From Pseudomonadota bacterium (GTDB taxonomy: Bacteria; Pseudomonadota; Gammaproteobacteria; Xanthomonadales; Xanthomonadaceae): 64,000 bases of DNA. This document shows positions 1 through 8,430 of this stretch, in pieces. The stretch is from positions 124,001 through 188,000 of the forward strand of contig JAKACT010000003.1 of NCBI GenBank assembly GCA_021821195.1, read 5' to 3'. A model generated the notes under the pieces. It was not told the DNA's origin and searched no databases. It saw nothing but the letters and a program-made list of their open reading frames with translations. Both the position numbers and the translations under genes were made by a program. Every line of letters begins with the position of its first letter. Position 1 is the stretch's first letter.

Positions 1-418
1 GCAAGGCGGGCGCCAGCCGCAGGGTTGCGCCCGCCGCCCGCGCGGCCAGCGCATACACCGCGAAACCGTATTGCGAAGCCACCACCTCGTCGCCCGGCCC
101 GGCGAACACCTGCGCGAACTGCATCAGCAATTCGTGCGAGCCGTTGCCCAGCACGATGCCGGCGATGTCGACGCCGAGCCTGTCCGCCAGCGCGCGTTTC
201 AGGTCGCCGCCCAGCGGATCGGGATACACATGCGCGCCGGCCAGCGCGGCGATGGCGGCGCGGACCGCCAGCTGGCTGGCGCCGTGGGGGTTCTCGTTGG
301 AACCCAGCTCCAGCAGCGGCCGCGGCGCGGCGCGGCGCAGCGCGACGAGATCGTGACCGGGATCGTAGGCGCGCAACCCACGGATGCCGGCGTTGGCAAG
401 CGAAGCGAAGTCGATCAT
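1..418 (-). CDS. hisC: Histidinol-phosphate aminotransferase, partial (C-terminus beyond the window)
   Basis: The first 139 codons of a PLP-dependent aminotransferase that converts imidazole acetol phosphate to histidinol phosphate; family members can also transaminate aromatic keto acids. Visible family signatures are LGSNENPHG near residue 40, a YPDP segment near residue 70 and LGNGSHELL near residue 95, typical of the HisC fold-type I N-terminus. ATG at 418 lies one base after the pheA stop codon, so translation is probably coupled to pheA. The order serC-pheA-hisC is the same as that known in Pseudomonas, where this copy is called hisC2. The reading frame is open to the left edge, so only the N-terminal third or so is seen. 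The lysine that binds PLP is not in the window. Confidence 0.88.
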   Translation of the reverse strand, partial: MIDFASLANAGIRGLRAYDPGHDLVALRRAAPRPLLELGSNENPHGASQLAVRAAIAALAGAHVYPDPLGGDLKRALADRLGVDIAGIVLGNGSHELLMQFAQVFAGPGDEVVASQYGFAVYALAARAAGATLRLAPAL

Positions 419-419
419 C

Positions 420-1682
420 TCAGAGGATCGCCACCGGATAGGACCCGAGTACGCGCACTTCGTCGCCGGCCGCGTTGATTTCCGCCAGCGCGTCCTTCAG
501 CGGCGACTCCTCGCAGTGGCCGGCCACGTCGATGAAGAACGCGTACTGCCACTTGTGGCCGTGCTCGGGCCGCGATTCGATCCGGTTCATGCTGATGCCG
601 CGGCGGGCCAGCGGTTCCAGCACGCCGTACAGCGCGCCAGGGCGGTCGCGGATGAACACCAGCAGCGAGGTGCGGTCGTTGCCCGACGGCGGGAACGCTT
701 GCCGGCCGATCACGAGGAAGCGGGTGGTGTTGTCGCTGCGGTCCTCGATCGGGCCGGCGATCTTGCGCAGGCCGTACACCACCGCCGCGGACTCGCCGGC
801 GATGGCTGCCGAATCGTCGGCGTTGCGCGCTCGCCGCGCGCCCTCGGCATTGCTGGAGGTCGGGATCTTCTCCACCCCCGGCAGGTGGGTGCGCAACCAG
901 CCACCGGCCTGCGCCAGCGCCTGCGGATGGCCGAAGATGCGTTCCACGTCCTCCAGCCGCCCGCTGCGCGAGAGCAGGTACTGGTGCACGCGCAACTCCA
1001 CTTCGCCACAGATGCGCAGCGGCGAGGTCAGGAACAGGTCCAGGGTCACCTGGATGGTGCCCTGTCCGGAGTTTTCCACCGGTACCACCCCGAAGTCCGC
1101 GCTGCCGCTGGCGACCTCCTGGAACACCTCCTCGATGCTGCCCAGCGGCAGGCCGTGCGCGGAATGGCCGAAATGCTTGTAGACCGCCTGCTGGCTGAAG
1201 GTGCCCTCCGGGCCGAGGTAGCCGATCTTCAGCGGCTCCTGCTGGGCCAGGCAGGCCGACATCACTTCCCGGAACAGCCGCACCAGCACGTCATCGGCCA
1301 GCGGGCCGTCGTTGCGGTCCACCACCCGCCGCAGCACCTGCGCCTCGCGCTCGGGACGGTAGTAATCCACCGCGGCCGCCAGCTTGCCCTTGGCCCGGCC
1401 GACCTGATGCGCCCAGTTGGCACGCTCGGCGATCAGCTGCTGGATCCGTAGGTCGATGCCATCGATCTGCGCACGGACCTGGGCCAGGTCGAGTTTGGGC
1501 TCGGCAACAGCCACAGCCTTCTTCGCGCTCTTTTCCGCGGACTTTTCCGCGGACTTTTCCGCGGACTTTTCCGCGGACTTTTCCGCGGACTTTTTCGCGG
1601 GCTTTTTCGCGGGCTTTTCCGCGGCCTTCTGCGCACCCATTTTCGAAGTGGCTTTCGTCGTGGTCGGAGTTTTCTTAGCCAT
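420..1682 (-). CDS. pheA: Bifunctional chorismate mutase / prephenate dehydratase
   Basis: A 420-residue P-protein that makes phenylpyruvate from chorismate in phenylalanine synthesis. Domains in order: a Lys/Ala/Glu-rich extension (residues 1-62), AroQ chorismate mutase (about 63-150), prephenate dehydratase (about 152-330, starting [11 protein letters not shown], with [10 protein letters not shown] and TTRFLVIG), then an ACT domain (about 338-412) with the ESRP motif used for phenylalanine feedback. The ordinary P-protein is about 360-390 residues, so the extension is extra. It contains a run of SAEK units encoded by a perfect 12-bp tandem repeat. The start ATG at 1682 overlaps the end of serC by 8 bases, and hisC follows after one base, so all three are probably one transcript. 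Function is clear; the role of the tail is unknown. Confidence 0.95.
   Translation of the reverse strand: MAKKTPTTTKATSKMGAQKAAEKPAKKPAKKSAEKSAEKSAEKSAEKSAEKSAKKAVAVAEPKLDLAQVRAQIDGIDLRIQQLIAERANWAHQVGRAKGKLAAAVDYYRPEREAQVLRRVVDRNDGPLADDVLVRLFREVMSACLAQQEPLKIGYLGPEGTFSQQAVYKHFGHSAHGLPLGSIEEVFQEVASGSADFGVVPVENSGQGTIQVTLDLFLTSPLRICGEVELRVHQYLLSRSGRLEDVERIFGHPQALAQAGGWLRTHLPGVEKIPTSSNAEGARRARNADDSAAIAGESAAVVYGLRKIAGPIEDRSDNTTRFLVIGRQAFPPSGNDRTSLLVFIRDRPGALYGVLEPLARRGISMNRIESRPEHGHKWQYAFFIDVAGHCEESPLKDALAEINAAGDEVRVLGSYPVAIL
1531..1626 (-). repeat. 12-bp tandem repeat inside pheA
   Basis: Five perfect copies of ttttccgcggac (1531-1590), followed by three imperfect copies to 1626. On the coding strand each unit encodes Ser-Ala-Glu-Lys. 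Because the unit is 12 bases, slippage would add or remove four residues without breaking the frame, so copy number may vary between strains. Confidence 0.9.
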
Positions 1683-2760
1683 GGGCCTGCTGGAACTCCC
1701 GCATGAAATCGACCAGTGCCTGCACGCCGGCTTCCGGCATGGCGTTGTAGAGCGAGGCGCGCATGCCGCCCAGCACGCGGTGGCCCTTCAGTGCCACCAG
1801 CCCGGCCTGCTTCGCCGCATCAAGGAAGAGCTTGTCCAGCGCGGGATCGTGCAGGAAGAACGGCACGTTCATGCGCGAACGCGCGCCCGGCGCCACCTCG
1901 TTGCGGTAATAGCCACCGGAGCCGTCGATGGCGGCGTACAGCAGCGCCGCCTTGCGCGCGCTGCGACGGGCGAACTCGGCCACGCCACCTTCGTCCAGCA
2001 TCCACTTCACGGTCAGGCCCAGCACATACCAGTTCCAGCTGGGCGGCGTGTTGAGCATCGACTCGGCCCTGGCCTGTGCGGCGTAATCGAAGATCGGCGC
2101 GCGCGGCTGGCCGCTGCGTTCCAGCAGGTCGCGGCGCACGATCAGCACGCTGATGCCGACCGGACCCAGGTTCTTCTGCGCGCCGGCGTAGATCGCGCCG
2201 AACTTGGCGATGTCCAGCGGTTCGGAGGCGATGGAGGAACTGAAATCGGCGATCAGCGGCGCATTGCCGGCTTCCGGGATGCCGCGCCACTCGACCCCGT
2301 GGATGGTTTCGTTGGCGGTGACGTGGACGTAGGCCGCGTCGGGCGAAAGCTGCCAGTCGGCGCGCGCCGGTACGTCGCGGAAACCGCCGGCCTCGCTGCT
2401 GGCGGCGGTGCGGGCGTCCACGCAGTGCGCCGCCTGCTTGAGCGCGGTCTTGCCCCAGTGGCCGCTGACCACGTAGTCACAGGGCTGGCCGGGCGCGGCG
2501 AAGTTCAGCGGCAGCAGCGCCTGCACCGTGGTCGCGCCGCCGGCGGTGAAGATCACCGCGTAGTCGTCGGGGATCGACAGCAGGGTGCGCAGGTCGGCCT
2601 CGGCCTGTTGCGCCACCTTGATGAACTCCGGGCCGCGGTGGCTGATCTCGAGGATCGACGCGCCGCAGTCGCCGAACTCCAGCATCGTGGCCTGCGCTTG
2701 GCGCAACACGGGTTCCGGCAGCATCGCGGGGCCGGGGCTGAAGTTGTAGGCGCGTGACAT
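1675..2760 (-). CDS. serC: Phosphoserine aminotransferase
   Basis: A 361-residue PLP enzyme that transaminates 3-phosphohydroxypyruvate in serine synthesis and also acts in pyridoxal phosphate synthesis. The start at 2760 gives the classic N-terminus [15 protein letters not shown]; a longer open frame back to 2844 has no family similarity and is ignored. Other marks are the ISHRGPEF segment, a TAGGATT phosphate-binding loop, the GAQKN segment carrying the PLP lysine (about residue 197), and the NTPPSW motif. It overlaps pheA by 8 bases (ATGGCTAA), which implies coupled translation. The upstream region 2761-2879 contains a small hairpin (TGATGC-ttcc-GCATCA, 2844-2859) that may separate it from the gene above. 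Length matches the family. Confidence 0.95.
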   Translation of the reverse strand: MSRAYNFSPGPAMLPEPVLRQAQATMLEFGDCGASILEISHRGPEFIKVAQQAEADLRTLLSIPDDYAVIFTAGGATTVQALLPLNFAAPGQPCDYVVSGHWGKTALKQAAHCVDARTAASSEAGGFRDVPARADWQLSPDAAYVHVTANETIHGVEWRGIPEAGNAPLIADFSSSIASEPLDIAKFGAIYAGAQKNLGPVGISVLIVRRDLLERSGQPRAPIFDYAAQARAESMLNTPPSWNWYVLGLTVKWMLDEGGVAEFARRSARKAALLYAAIDGSGGYYRNEVAPGARSRMNVPFFLHDPALDKLFLDAAKQAGLVALKGHRVLGGMRASLYNAMPEAGVQALVDFMREFQQAHG

Positions 2761-2879
2761 CGGGGCAGTCCGGTCCGGGAGTGGAACCCGAGTATGCCGC
2801 ACCGCAACAAGATTGCGACTGCCGTTGCTGCAGAAACCATCCATGATGCTTCCGCATCACGGACGAACGCTGGCGCGGA

Positions 2880-3152
2880 TCAGAACCGCTCCTGCAGCAC
2901 CCGCTTGATCTCCGCCTCGATCGGGTCCTTGAACATCGCGGCCAGGAAGCCGAGCTTGGCGAACACGTGCAGCCCGCCCTCCTCCAACGCGATGTGGCCA
3001 TCGATGCCGGAGCGCGAGAAGTTCAGCATGTCGCCGTCCCAGCCGCAGTCGACCTGGAAGCGTTCCTGCAGCTTGCGTGCAACTTCCTCCACCGCCTGGC
3101 GGGCTTGCGGCTTGGGCAGGGCATGGGCGTGGCGGATATCGATGCGGGACAT
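2880..3152 (-). CDS. Polyhydroxyalkanoic acid system family protein
   Basis: A 90-residue protein resembling the small family annotated as polyhydroxyalkanoic acid granule-region proteins. It starts SRIDIRHAHALPKPQARQAV, continues with a W-D-G-D patch followed by FSRSG, GHI and a FAKLGFLAAMF segment, and ends in a helical EIKRVLQERF tail. The start at 3152 is chosen because MSRIDI is the usual N-terminus; an open frame extends to 3218 but is Arg-rich and atypical. It lies upstream of serC on the same strand (119-base gap) and divergent from the FHA gene. Proteins of this family often sit near phasins or synthase genes, yet no PHA synthase is in the window. Biochemical function is not known. 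Confidence 0.7.
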   Translation of the reverse strand: MSRIDIRHAHALPKPQARQAVEEVARKLQERFQVDCGWDGDMLNFSRSGIDGHIALEEGGLHVFAKLGFLAAMFKDPIEAEIKRVLQERF

Positions 3153-3231
3153 GGCGATGGCGGCGATGGGTGTTGCCGCATTCTGCCGCGTGCGGCGGCG
3201 CGCGAACAGCCGGGGCACGCGCCGCGCGTGC

Positions 3232-3237
3232 TAGATT
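3232..3237 (+). promoter_or_regulatory. Putative extended -10 element for the FHA gene
   Basis: TGCTAGATT (TGnTAnnnT form; the hexamer TAGATT is at 3232-3237) ends 8 bases before the ATG at 3246. If used, the transcript would be leaderless or nearly so. No convincing -35 box is seen. The DUF6116 gene at 40170 has a closely similar TGCTAGTTT at the same distance. Confidence 0.35.
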
Positions 3238-3245
3238 CCGCGGCG

Positions 3246-4028
3246 ATGAACGACCTGCACCTGCGCTTCTGCGATGGCCGCCAGCCCGACCTGCCCCTGC
3301 AGCCCGGCGTGCATGCATTCGGCCGCACCCCCGTCGGGCTTGGCCCGGTGGAAGCCGAAGGGCCCGCGCTGCTGCAGCTCTGCAACGATCGCCGCGGCAT
3401 CTGGATGACCGTGAACGAAGGCGTGCGCGGCGTCCACGTCAACGGCCGCCCGGTGCAACAGGTGGCGATGCTGCGCGCCGGCGACAGCATCCACGCCGAC
3501 GGCAGCGAACTGCTGCTGTACGCGGCCAACGACGACCGCGTCCTGCCGCCCTCCACGCCGCCGGTGCGCGATCCGGCCGGCAACCTGCGGATGGTGCTGC
3601 GCGGTGTCGGCGGCCCCTACCACGGCCGCTGCATCAGCCTGGACCGCCCGCGCCGGGTCGGCAGCGCCGCGGCTGCGGACCTGCGCATCGAAGGCGCCGG
3701 CATCGCCGCCGAGCATGCGCTGTTGGAAGCCGGCAACGGCCTGGCGCTGCTGCGCCATGCCGCCGCCGACGTGCTGGTCAACGGCCGCCCGGTGCGCCAG
3801 GAGATCCTGCACAGCGGCGACCAGATCGTGTTCGGGGTACAGCATCGGTTCGTGCTGGAAGGCCCACCGCCGGCCCCCGACGCCCCGCGCACGCCGCCCT
3901 CCACCGAGGCCGACGCCCCGCCGGCACCGCCGCGCAAGCGCTGGACGCAAGGGGTGCCGTGGCTGCTGCTGGCCGCGCTGCTGCTGGCCGCGGCGCTGAC
4001 CGCGCTGCTGGTGTTCGGCGCGCGCTGA
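3246..4028 (+). CDS. FHA-domain protein with C-terminal membrane anchor
   Basis: A 260-residue protein. The C-terminal half of the soluble part has forkhead-associated features: RVGSAAAADLRI (about residues 136-148), an EHALLE turn, and VNGRPV with GDQIVFG near 178-200; FHA domains bind phosphothreonine peptides. The N-terminal 115 residues (HAFGRTPVGLG, VNGRPVQQ, LRAGDSIHADGSELLL) look like a second, more diverged FHA-like copy. A Pro-rich linker (about 205-230) precedes a single hydrophobic helix (about 236-257) ending in FGAR, so the protein is probably tail-anchored in the inner membrane. The gene is divergent from the granule-region gene. The kinase and ligand are unknown. Confidence 0.75.
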   Translation: MNDLHLRFCDGRQPDLPLQPGVHAFGRTPVGLGPVEAEGPALLQLCNDRRGIWMTVNEGVRGVHVNGRPVQQVAMLRAGDSIHADGSELLLYAANDDRVLPPSTPPVRDPAGNLRMVLRGVGGPYHGRCISLDRPRRVGSAAAADLRIEGAGIAAEHALLEAGNGLALLRHAAADVLVNGRPVRQEILHSGDQIVFGVQHRFVLEGPPPAPDAPRTPPSTEADAPPAPPRKRWTQGVPWLLLAALLLAAALTALLVFGAR

Positions 4029-4091
4029 TCCACCTGCCGGGACGACTCCGGGCCACCCCAACCTGCTGGGTAAGAAGCGCTGGCGCCTGCG

Positions 4092-4811
4092 TCAGCCGCC
4101 GCCGAACGGATCGCGATCGCCGGCGAACAGCCGCTGCATCGCCAATGTTTCGCTGCGCCGGATATCGCCGAGGAAATCGCCGACATCGCCCAGCCCGGCA
4201 AACGCCGCGCAGCCGCGTTCGAGGAAGGACTGCAGCGCACCCAACCCCGCCGCCCGCGCCGGCAGCCGCGACAGCCGCAGCAGCGAATGCACGCCGGGCA
4301 GTCGCAGCGCCTCGGCCAGCCCCCGCCCCACCTCGTCGATCAGCTCGATCTGCCGCTGGCGCAGCCGCGGCAGCCCCACCCGGCGATAAGCGCGCGCATA
4401 CAGGGCCACGTCCAGCGCACGCCGGCGCGGCGACAGCGCCTGCAGCGCTTCGGCCATGCGCAGGTCCAGCGCATGGCTGAGCGCGGCCAGGCCGATGCCA
4501 TCGGCCACCGTTTCCAGCAGCGCCGCCGGCAGCAGCCGCTGCATCATCGGGATCACCCGTGCGATGTCGGCATCACGGCGGCTGAAGTCGTGGTCGCCGT
4601 AGACGTCGGTCAGGAAGAACCGCGCCGCCGGACGCCGCGCCGGGTCGCGCAGGAAGACGTCGAAGCTGCGTTCCAGCCGCTGCGCCTGCCAGGCCTGCAG
4701 CGGCTTTAGCCACGCCAGGTCGTTGCGCGGCTCCACCGCCGGGTCGAACAGGCGCTGGTGCAACGCCAGCCGGCGCGCCAGCCGGGAATGCAGGTCAGGG
4801 CGTGGTTGCAT
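4092..4811 (-). CDS. Conserved hypothetical protein with an FFLxxxYG motif
   Basis: A 239-residue, Arg- and Leu-rich, mostly helical protein with no signal peptide or membrane helix. The segment FFLTDVYG (residues 65-72) followed by DFSRRDADI and a MMQRLLP stretch resembles a proteobacterial family named for an FFLEELY motif; no function is established. The start at 4811 gives MQPRPDLHSRL; an open frame to 4847 is possible but has a less likely Arg-rich leader. The gene is convergent with the FHA gene and divergent from the patatin gene, with which it may share the 87-base upstream region. Functional assignment is not possible. Confidence 0.6.
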   Translation of the reverse strand: MQPRPDLHSRLARRLALHQRLFDPAVEPRNDLAWLKPLQAWQAQRLERSFDVFLRDPARRPAARFFLTDVYGDHDFSRRDADIARVIPMMQRLLPAALLETVADGIGLAALSHALDLRMAEALQALSPRRRALDVALYARAYRRVGLPRLRQRQIELIDEVGRGLAEALRLPGVHSLLRLSRLPARAAGLGALQSFLERGCAAFAGLGDVGDFLGDIRRSETLAMQRLFAGDRDPFGGG

Positions 4812-4898
4812 GCGTGCAGTGTCGGCGCGCGCCGGTTCCCGACGCAATACTCTAAGGACGCTCCGCTACACTCGGGAAACCCCGCAAGAGCCGCCCGC

Positions 4899-6164
4899 AT
4901 GCTGTCCCTGCACGCCGCCCACGCCCCCCGCCCGGCCCACGATCCGCCACGGATCGGGCTGGCGATCGCCGGCGGCGGGCCGGTCGGCGCGATGTACGAA
5001 CTGGGTGCGCTGCGCGCGCTGGACGAAGCCTGCGACGGCCTCGACCTGACCCGGCTGGACTGCTACGTCGGGGTCAGCTCGGGCGCGTTCTTCGCCGCCG
5101 GCCTCGCCAACCGGATGGACACCGCAGAGCTGTGCCGGATCTTCATCAGCGGCGACAGCGAGGACGTGCGGTTCCGCCCGGAAACCTTCCTGCGCCCGGC
5201 GCTGGGCGAATACCTCAAGCGCGCCGCGGCCACCCCGCGGCTGGCCGCGCGGCTGCTGCGCGACGCCTGGTCGGGCCGCACCGATTCGCGCTGGTCGGAC
5301 CTGCTCAACCGGGTCGGCAGCCTGGTACCCACCGGGTTGTTCGACAACGCCGAGGTCGAACGCTTCCTGCGCGACGTGTTCTCCCGCCGCGGCCGCAGCA
5401 ATGACTTCCGCAAGCTCGACCGCGCGCTGTACGTGATCGGCGTGGACCTGGACAGCGGCGAGGCGGTGCGCTTCGGCGACAAAGGTTGGGACGACGTGCC
5501 GATCTCGCGCGCGGTGCAGGCCAGCGCGGCGCTGCCGGGGCTGTATCCGCCGGTGGAAATGGCCGACCGCGCCGGCCGCACCCGCCATTTCGTCGATGGT
5601 GCCCTGCGCCGCACCATGCACGCTTCGGTGGTGCTGGACCGCGGCGTCGACCTGATGCTGGGGATCAACCCGCTGGTGCCGTTCAATCCCGGCACCGACG
5701 CCAGCGAAGAGGCGCAGGCGCACCGCTTCAGCGACCGCCGCATCATCCAGGCCGGCCTGCCCGGCGTGTTGTCGCAAACCCTGCGCACCATGCTGCAATC
5801 GCGCATGCAGGTGGGCTTGGCGCGCTATCCGCAGCAGTACCCGGGGATCGACCAGGTGGTGTTCGAACCCAACGCCGCCGACCGCGAACTGTTCTACACC
5901 AACATCTTCAGCTTCTCGGCGCGGCGGCGGATCTCGCAACTGGCCTACCGCAACACGCTGGCCGACCTGCGCGAACGCCGCGCGCAGCTAGGGCCAGTGC
6001 TGGCCCGCCACGGCATCACCCTGCGCGAAGAGGTGATCGCCGACCGCCCGCGTTCGATCCTGGCCCACCTGCCGCCATCGCCGCGCGTCACCGACGCCAC
6101 CGCCCAACTCACCCACGCACTGGACGACATCGAACGCAGCCTACGCCGCCGCGGCATGGTGTGA
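4899..6164 (+). CDS. Patatin-like phospholipase
   Basis: A 421-residue protein with the patatin catalytic layout: the oxyanion-hole glycine run IAGGGPVGAMYELGALRAL (residues 23-41), the nucleophile motif GVSSG with Ser60, and the second dyad residue in FVDGA (Asp233). These enzymes hydrolyse acyl esters of phospholipids. No signal peptide is seen, so a cytoplasmic or peripheral membrane location is inferred. The C-terminal third (FSFSARRRISQLAYRNTLADLR) is helical and family-specific. ATG at 4899 is used because it precedes the conserved domain; an open frame from 4758 runs over the divergent gene and is not typical. TACACT at about 4868 may be a -10 element. The substrate is not predictable. 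Confidence 0.85.
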   Translation: MLSLHAAHAPRPAHDPPRIGLAIAGGGPVGAMYELGALRALDEACDGLDLTRLDCYVGVSSGAFFAAGLANRMDTAELCRIFISGDSEDVRFRPETFLRPALGEYLKRAAATPRLAARLLRDAWSGRTDSRWSDLLNRVGSLVPTGLFDNAEVERFLRDVFSRRGRSNDFRKLDRALYVIGVDLDSGEAVRFGDKGWDDVPISRAVQASAALPGLYPPVEMADRAGRTRHFVDGALRRTMHASVVLDRGVDLMLGINPLVPFNPGTDASEEAQAHRFSDRRIIQAGLPGVLSQTLRTMLQSRMQVGLARYPQQYPGIDQVVFEPNAADRELFYTNIFSFSARRRISQLAYRNTLADLRERRAQLGPVLARHGITLREEVIADRPRSILAHLPPSPRVTDATAQLTHALDDIERSLRRRGMV

Positions 6165-6239
6165 ATGCTCTAGACGGCGCGCGGATCCTGCATTGCAATC
6201 CATACCACGCATGCGTCGCCACGACGCGGGGAGTACGCC

Positions 6240-6884
6240 ATGGCCAAGCTCAAGAAGTCCGCCGCAAAGACCGCACGCACCACCACGCGCAAGGCCGGCG
6301 CCAGCAAGCCGCGCCCCGGCATCAACCCGAAGTCGATCACCGAATCGGCGCAGCAGATCTGGCTGGCCGGGATGGGCGCGTTCAACCGCGCGCAGTCCGA
6401 GGGCAGCAAGCTGTTTGAAACGCTGGTGCGTGACGGCCTGTCGTTGGAGCAAACCGCGCGCAAGTTCGCCGGCCACCGCGCCACCGTGGTTCGCGACGCC
6501 GTGGAAGGGCATGTCGACCAGGCCCGCGAACGCGCCGCCGACACCTGGGACAAGCTGGAAAAAGTGTTCGAGGAGCGCGTGCAGCGCGCACTGGTGAAGC
6601 TGGGCGTGCCCGGGCGCAATGACCTCAACGCCCTGGCCGAGCGGGTGGAACGCCTGACCGATGCACTGCGCAAGTCCGGCGGCGGCACGCCGACGCGCAA
6701 GCCGGCCAAGCCCGTCGCCAAGGCCAAGCCGGCCCCCCGCAAGCCGGCCAAGGCCGCAGGCAAGGCCGCCAAGCCCGCCGCCAAACCCGTAGCGAAGAAG
6801 ACCAGCAAGGTCGCCAAGGTACGCAAGCCGGGCAAGGCGCCCGCGCAGGCCGAAGCCACCGGCAGCGGCACCAGCAACGCCTGA
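6240..6884 (+). CDS. Phasin family protein (granule-associated) with Lys-rich tail
   Basis: A 214-residue protein of the PhaF/PhaI-like phasin group that coats polyhydroxyalkanoate granules. The central part (residues 35-145) has the family pattern: IWLAGMGAFNRAQSEGSKLFETLVRDG, then an amphipathic helix with repeated hydrophobic spacing, and LAERVERLTDAL. The N-terminal 25 and C-terminal 65 residues are rich in Lys, Ala and Pro with KPAKP and KPVAK units, like histone H1 tails, which in PhaF bind DNA. The start at 6240 is supported by GGGGAG just upstream. No PHA synthase is present here; phaR is 35 kb away. The role in granule segregation is inferred from the tail. Confidence 0.85.
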   Translation: MAKLKKSAAKTARTTTRKAGASKPRPGINPKSITESAQQIWLAGMGAFNRAQSEGSKLFETLVRDGLSLEQTARKFAGHRATVVRDAVEGHVDQARERAADTWDKLEKVFEERVQRALVKLGVPGRNDLNALAERVERLTDALRKSGGGTPTRKPAKPVAKAKPAPRKPAKAAGKAAKPAAKPVAKKTSKVAKVRKPGKAPAQAEATGSGTSNA

Positions 6885-6894
6885 TCCGGCCATT

Positions 6895-6916
6895 GCCGGG
6901 CCAGCAAGGCCCCGGC
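6895..6916 (+). terminator. Weak hairpin after the phasin gene
   Basis: GCCGGGCC and GGCCCCGGC can pair around a 5-base loop with one bulged base, 10 bases after the stop codon. There is no T-run, so this is a weak candidate. Confidence 0.3.
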
Positions 6917-7016
6917 TACGCGCCCACGGGCATCCTCCCGCCCATGCCACCTCGCCCGGCCCTCGGGAAACGGACGCGCGTGTCCTGCCTGCGCCTGCGT
7001 TCCACGTTCCAGTGGG

Positions 7017-7022
7017 TATAGT
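7017..7022 (+). promoter_or_regulatory. Putative -10 element of the Mrr-like gene
   Basis: TATAGT lies 32 bases before the ATG at 7055. The expected -35 position (about 6994-6999, cctgcg) is a poor match, so support is limited. Confidence 0.35.
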
Positions 7023-7054
7023 GACGTCCCCCGCGTCTTCCGCTGCCCGACCGC

Positions 7055-8017
7055 ATGATGCCGACCCTGATCGCCTTGATCGTCTTCGCCCTGTCCGGCC
7101 TCGGACTCACTGCTTGGCTGCGCCGCAACCAAGCAGCGCGACCGGCGCCCACGTCCGTGGAACGTAGCGCCGACCAGCTGAGCAAGCTGCGCTGGCGCGA
7201 CTTCGCCAAGCTGGTCCTGCAAGTGATGCACGCACGCGGTTACCGGGTCGCCGCCGAGGAAGGACAGCCGGCCGACGGCATCCCCACCGACGGCAGCGAT
7301 ATCGTGCTGGAGCGCGACGGCGTCCGCACCCTGCTGTCCTGCAAGTACGGCAGCGCCTCGGTGGTCGGCGCGCAGGCGCTGCTGGGGTTGGCCAAGTCCG
7401 CCACCCTACGCGGTGCCGGCGAGGTGATCGTGGTCACGCCGGGCCGCTTCGACGAAGAAGCCGCCCGCATCGCCCGCCAGCAGGACATCGAACTGATCGA
7501 CGGGCCGAGCCTGTGGCCGGAAGTGCGGCCATACGTCGGCAACGAGGCGGTACTGGCCGAAGCCAAGCCATCGAATGCCACTGCACCGACGATGATCGGG
7601 CTGGCCTGGGGTGGCGCCGCGGTCATCGGTGGCCTGGCCTGGATGTTGGCGCAGGGCGTGCTGCCCACCGAGGACACTGCACCGCAGGTCGACGCGCCAC
7701 CACCGGCCGTCGCCCACGCCACCCCACTGACGCCGCAGCCCACGCCAACCAGCGTGGTTCCTACCGACCCAGCCATGCTGGAAGCGCGCAGGCGGGAAGC
7801 CGCCAACGCCATCACCACGCTGTTTGGCGTCGATCGCGCGCTGTGGTCGACCCAGTCCACCCTGCTGGTATACCTGTCCACGGAAGACGTCGACCCGACC
7901 ACCGACCTGTGCCCGCTGCTCGAGCGCTACCCGGAACTGGCCGCTTCGCGCGTGCAGTTGCAGCCACCCGCCGGCAGCCGCAAGCCGGTACGTTTCAAGC
8001 AGTGCCGGACGTATTGA
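7055..8017 (+). CDS. Membrane-anchored Mrr-like restriction endonuclease-fold protein
   Basis: A 320-residue protein. An N-terminal hydrophobic helix (residues 4-21) is followed by an Mrr_cat-like nuclease fold: RWRDFAKLVLQVMHARGYRV (47-65), GSDIVLERDG with Asp82, and the LLSCKYG segment with Lys97, then GAGEVIVVTPGRF. The Asp...x-Lys spacing fits a PD-(D/E)xK core, with Cys before the Lys where Gln or Glu is more usual. A second hydrophobic segment (about 180-200), a Pro/Thr-rich linker and a C-terminal domain of about 100 residues follow. Related proteins are widespread in Xanthomonadaceae; activity is untested. Base composition is like the surrounding core, so it seems not to belong to the AT-richer module that begins 400 bases downstream. 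Confidence 0.7.
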   Translation: MMPTLIALIVFALSGLGLTAWLRRNQAARPAPTSVERSADQLSKLRWRDFAKLVLQVMHARGYRVAAEEGQPADGIPTDGSDIVLERDGVRTLLSCKYGSASVVGAQALLGLAKSATLRGAGEVIVVTPGRFDEEAARIARQQDIELIDGPSLWPEVRPYVGNEAVLAEAKPSNATAPTMIGLAWGGAAVIGGLAWMLAQGVLPTEDTAPQVDAPPPAVAHATPLTPQPTPTSVVPTDPAMLEARRREAANAITTLFGVDRALWSTQSTLLVYLSTEDVDPTTDLCPLLERYPELAASRVQLQPPAGSRKPVRFKQCRTY

Positions 8018-8107
8018 GCGGCGCGACACGGGCGCACCAGCGCACCTGCTGCCGGCCGCTGTTGCCGGCAATGGCACCGCCCGCTGGCTTGCCACCATGC
8101 CTCATCC

Positions 8108-8131
8108 AAAGCCCCGCGTGAGCGGGGCTTT
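8108..8131 (+). terminator. Rho-independent terminator
   Basis: A perfect 10-base stem (AAAGCCCCGC / GCGGGGCTTT) with a gtga loop, followed by TT, 90 bases after the Mrr-like gene. The A-run on one side and T-run on the other let it work in both directions. The rest of the 413-base gap 8018-8430 holds only the methyltransferase promoter region; I recognise no gene in it. Confidence 0.8.
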
Positions 8132-8399
8132 TGCTTGCCGAACACCCGGCGCAGCGACCATAGCCGCCTTGACCTTGACCGCGGAGCACACTTCCCCCAT
8201 CGACCGCGAAGGCGAGGATCCCAATTAGGCGACGGCGCCACCGACCACCCTCCAGCAACGTAGGCGTCCACATGGCTGATCGACAAGACCACGCACACTA
8301 TCACCGGCACCACGGGCTTCAGGACGCAAGTGGAGATGGAGACGATGGGCAGACAGCCAGAAGAGGAGGGAGATCAACGCAATGTCGGCTTCACACCCC

Positions 8400-8422
8400 T
8401 ATAATCCCCCTCGCACCGGGGG
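8400..8422 (+). promoter_or_regulatory. Putative methyltransferase promoter and operator hairpin
   Basis: A perfect TATAAT (8400-8405) is followed at once by an inverted repeat CCCCC (8406-8410) and GGGGG (8418-8422) that would span the transcription start. The ATG at 8431 is only 26 bases from the -10 box and has no good ribosome-binding site, so the message would have a short leader. A hairpin or operator at the start site is a plausible way to control methyltransferase dose. The -35 region is weak. Confidence 0.5.
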
Positions 8423-8430
8423 CCGCCTGA

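Noticed and set aside
1531-1626. CRISPR-like direct repeats
   Set aside because: Units are contiguous 12-mers inside a coding frame with no spacers and no cas genes nearby.
8132-8398. A small gene between the terminator and the methyltransferase promoter
   Set aside because: Short frames on both strands have no ribosome-binding site and no recognisable similarity.
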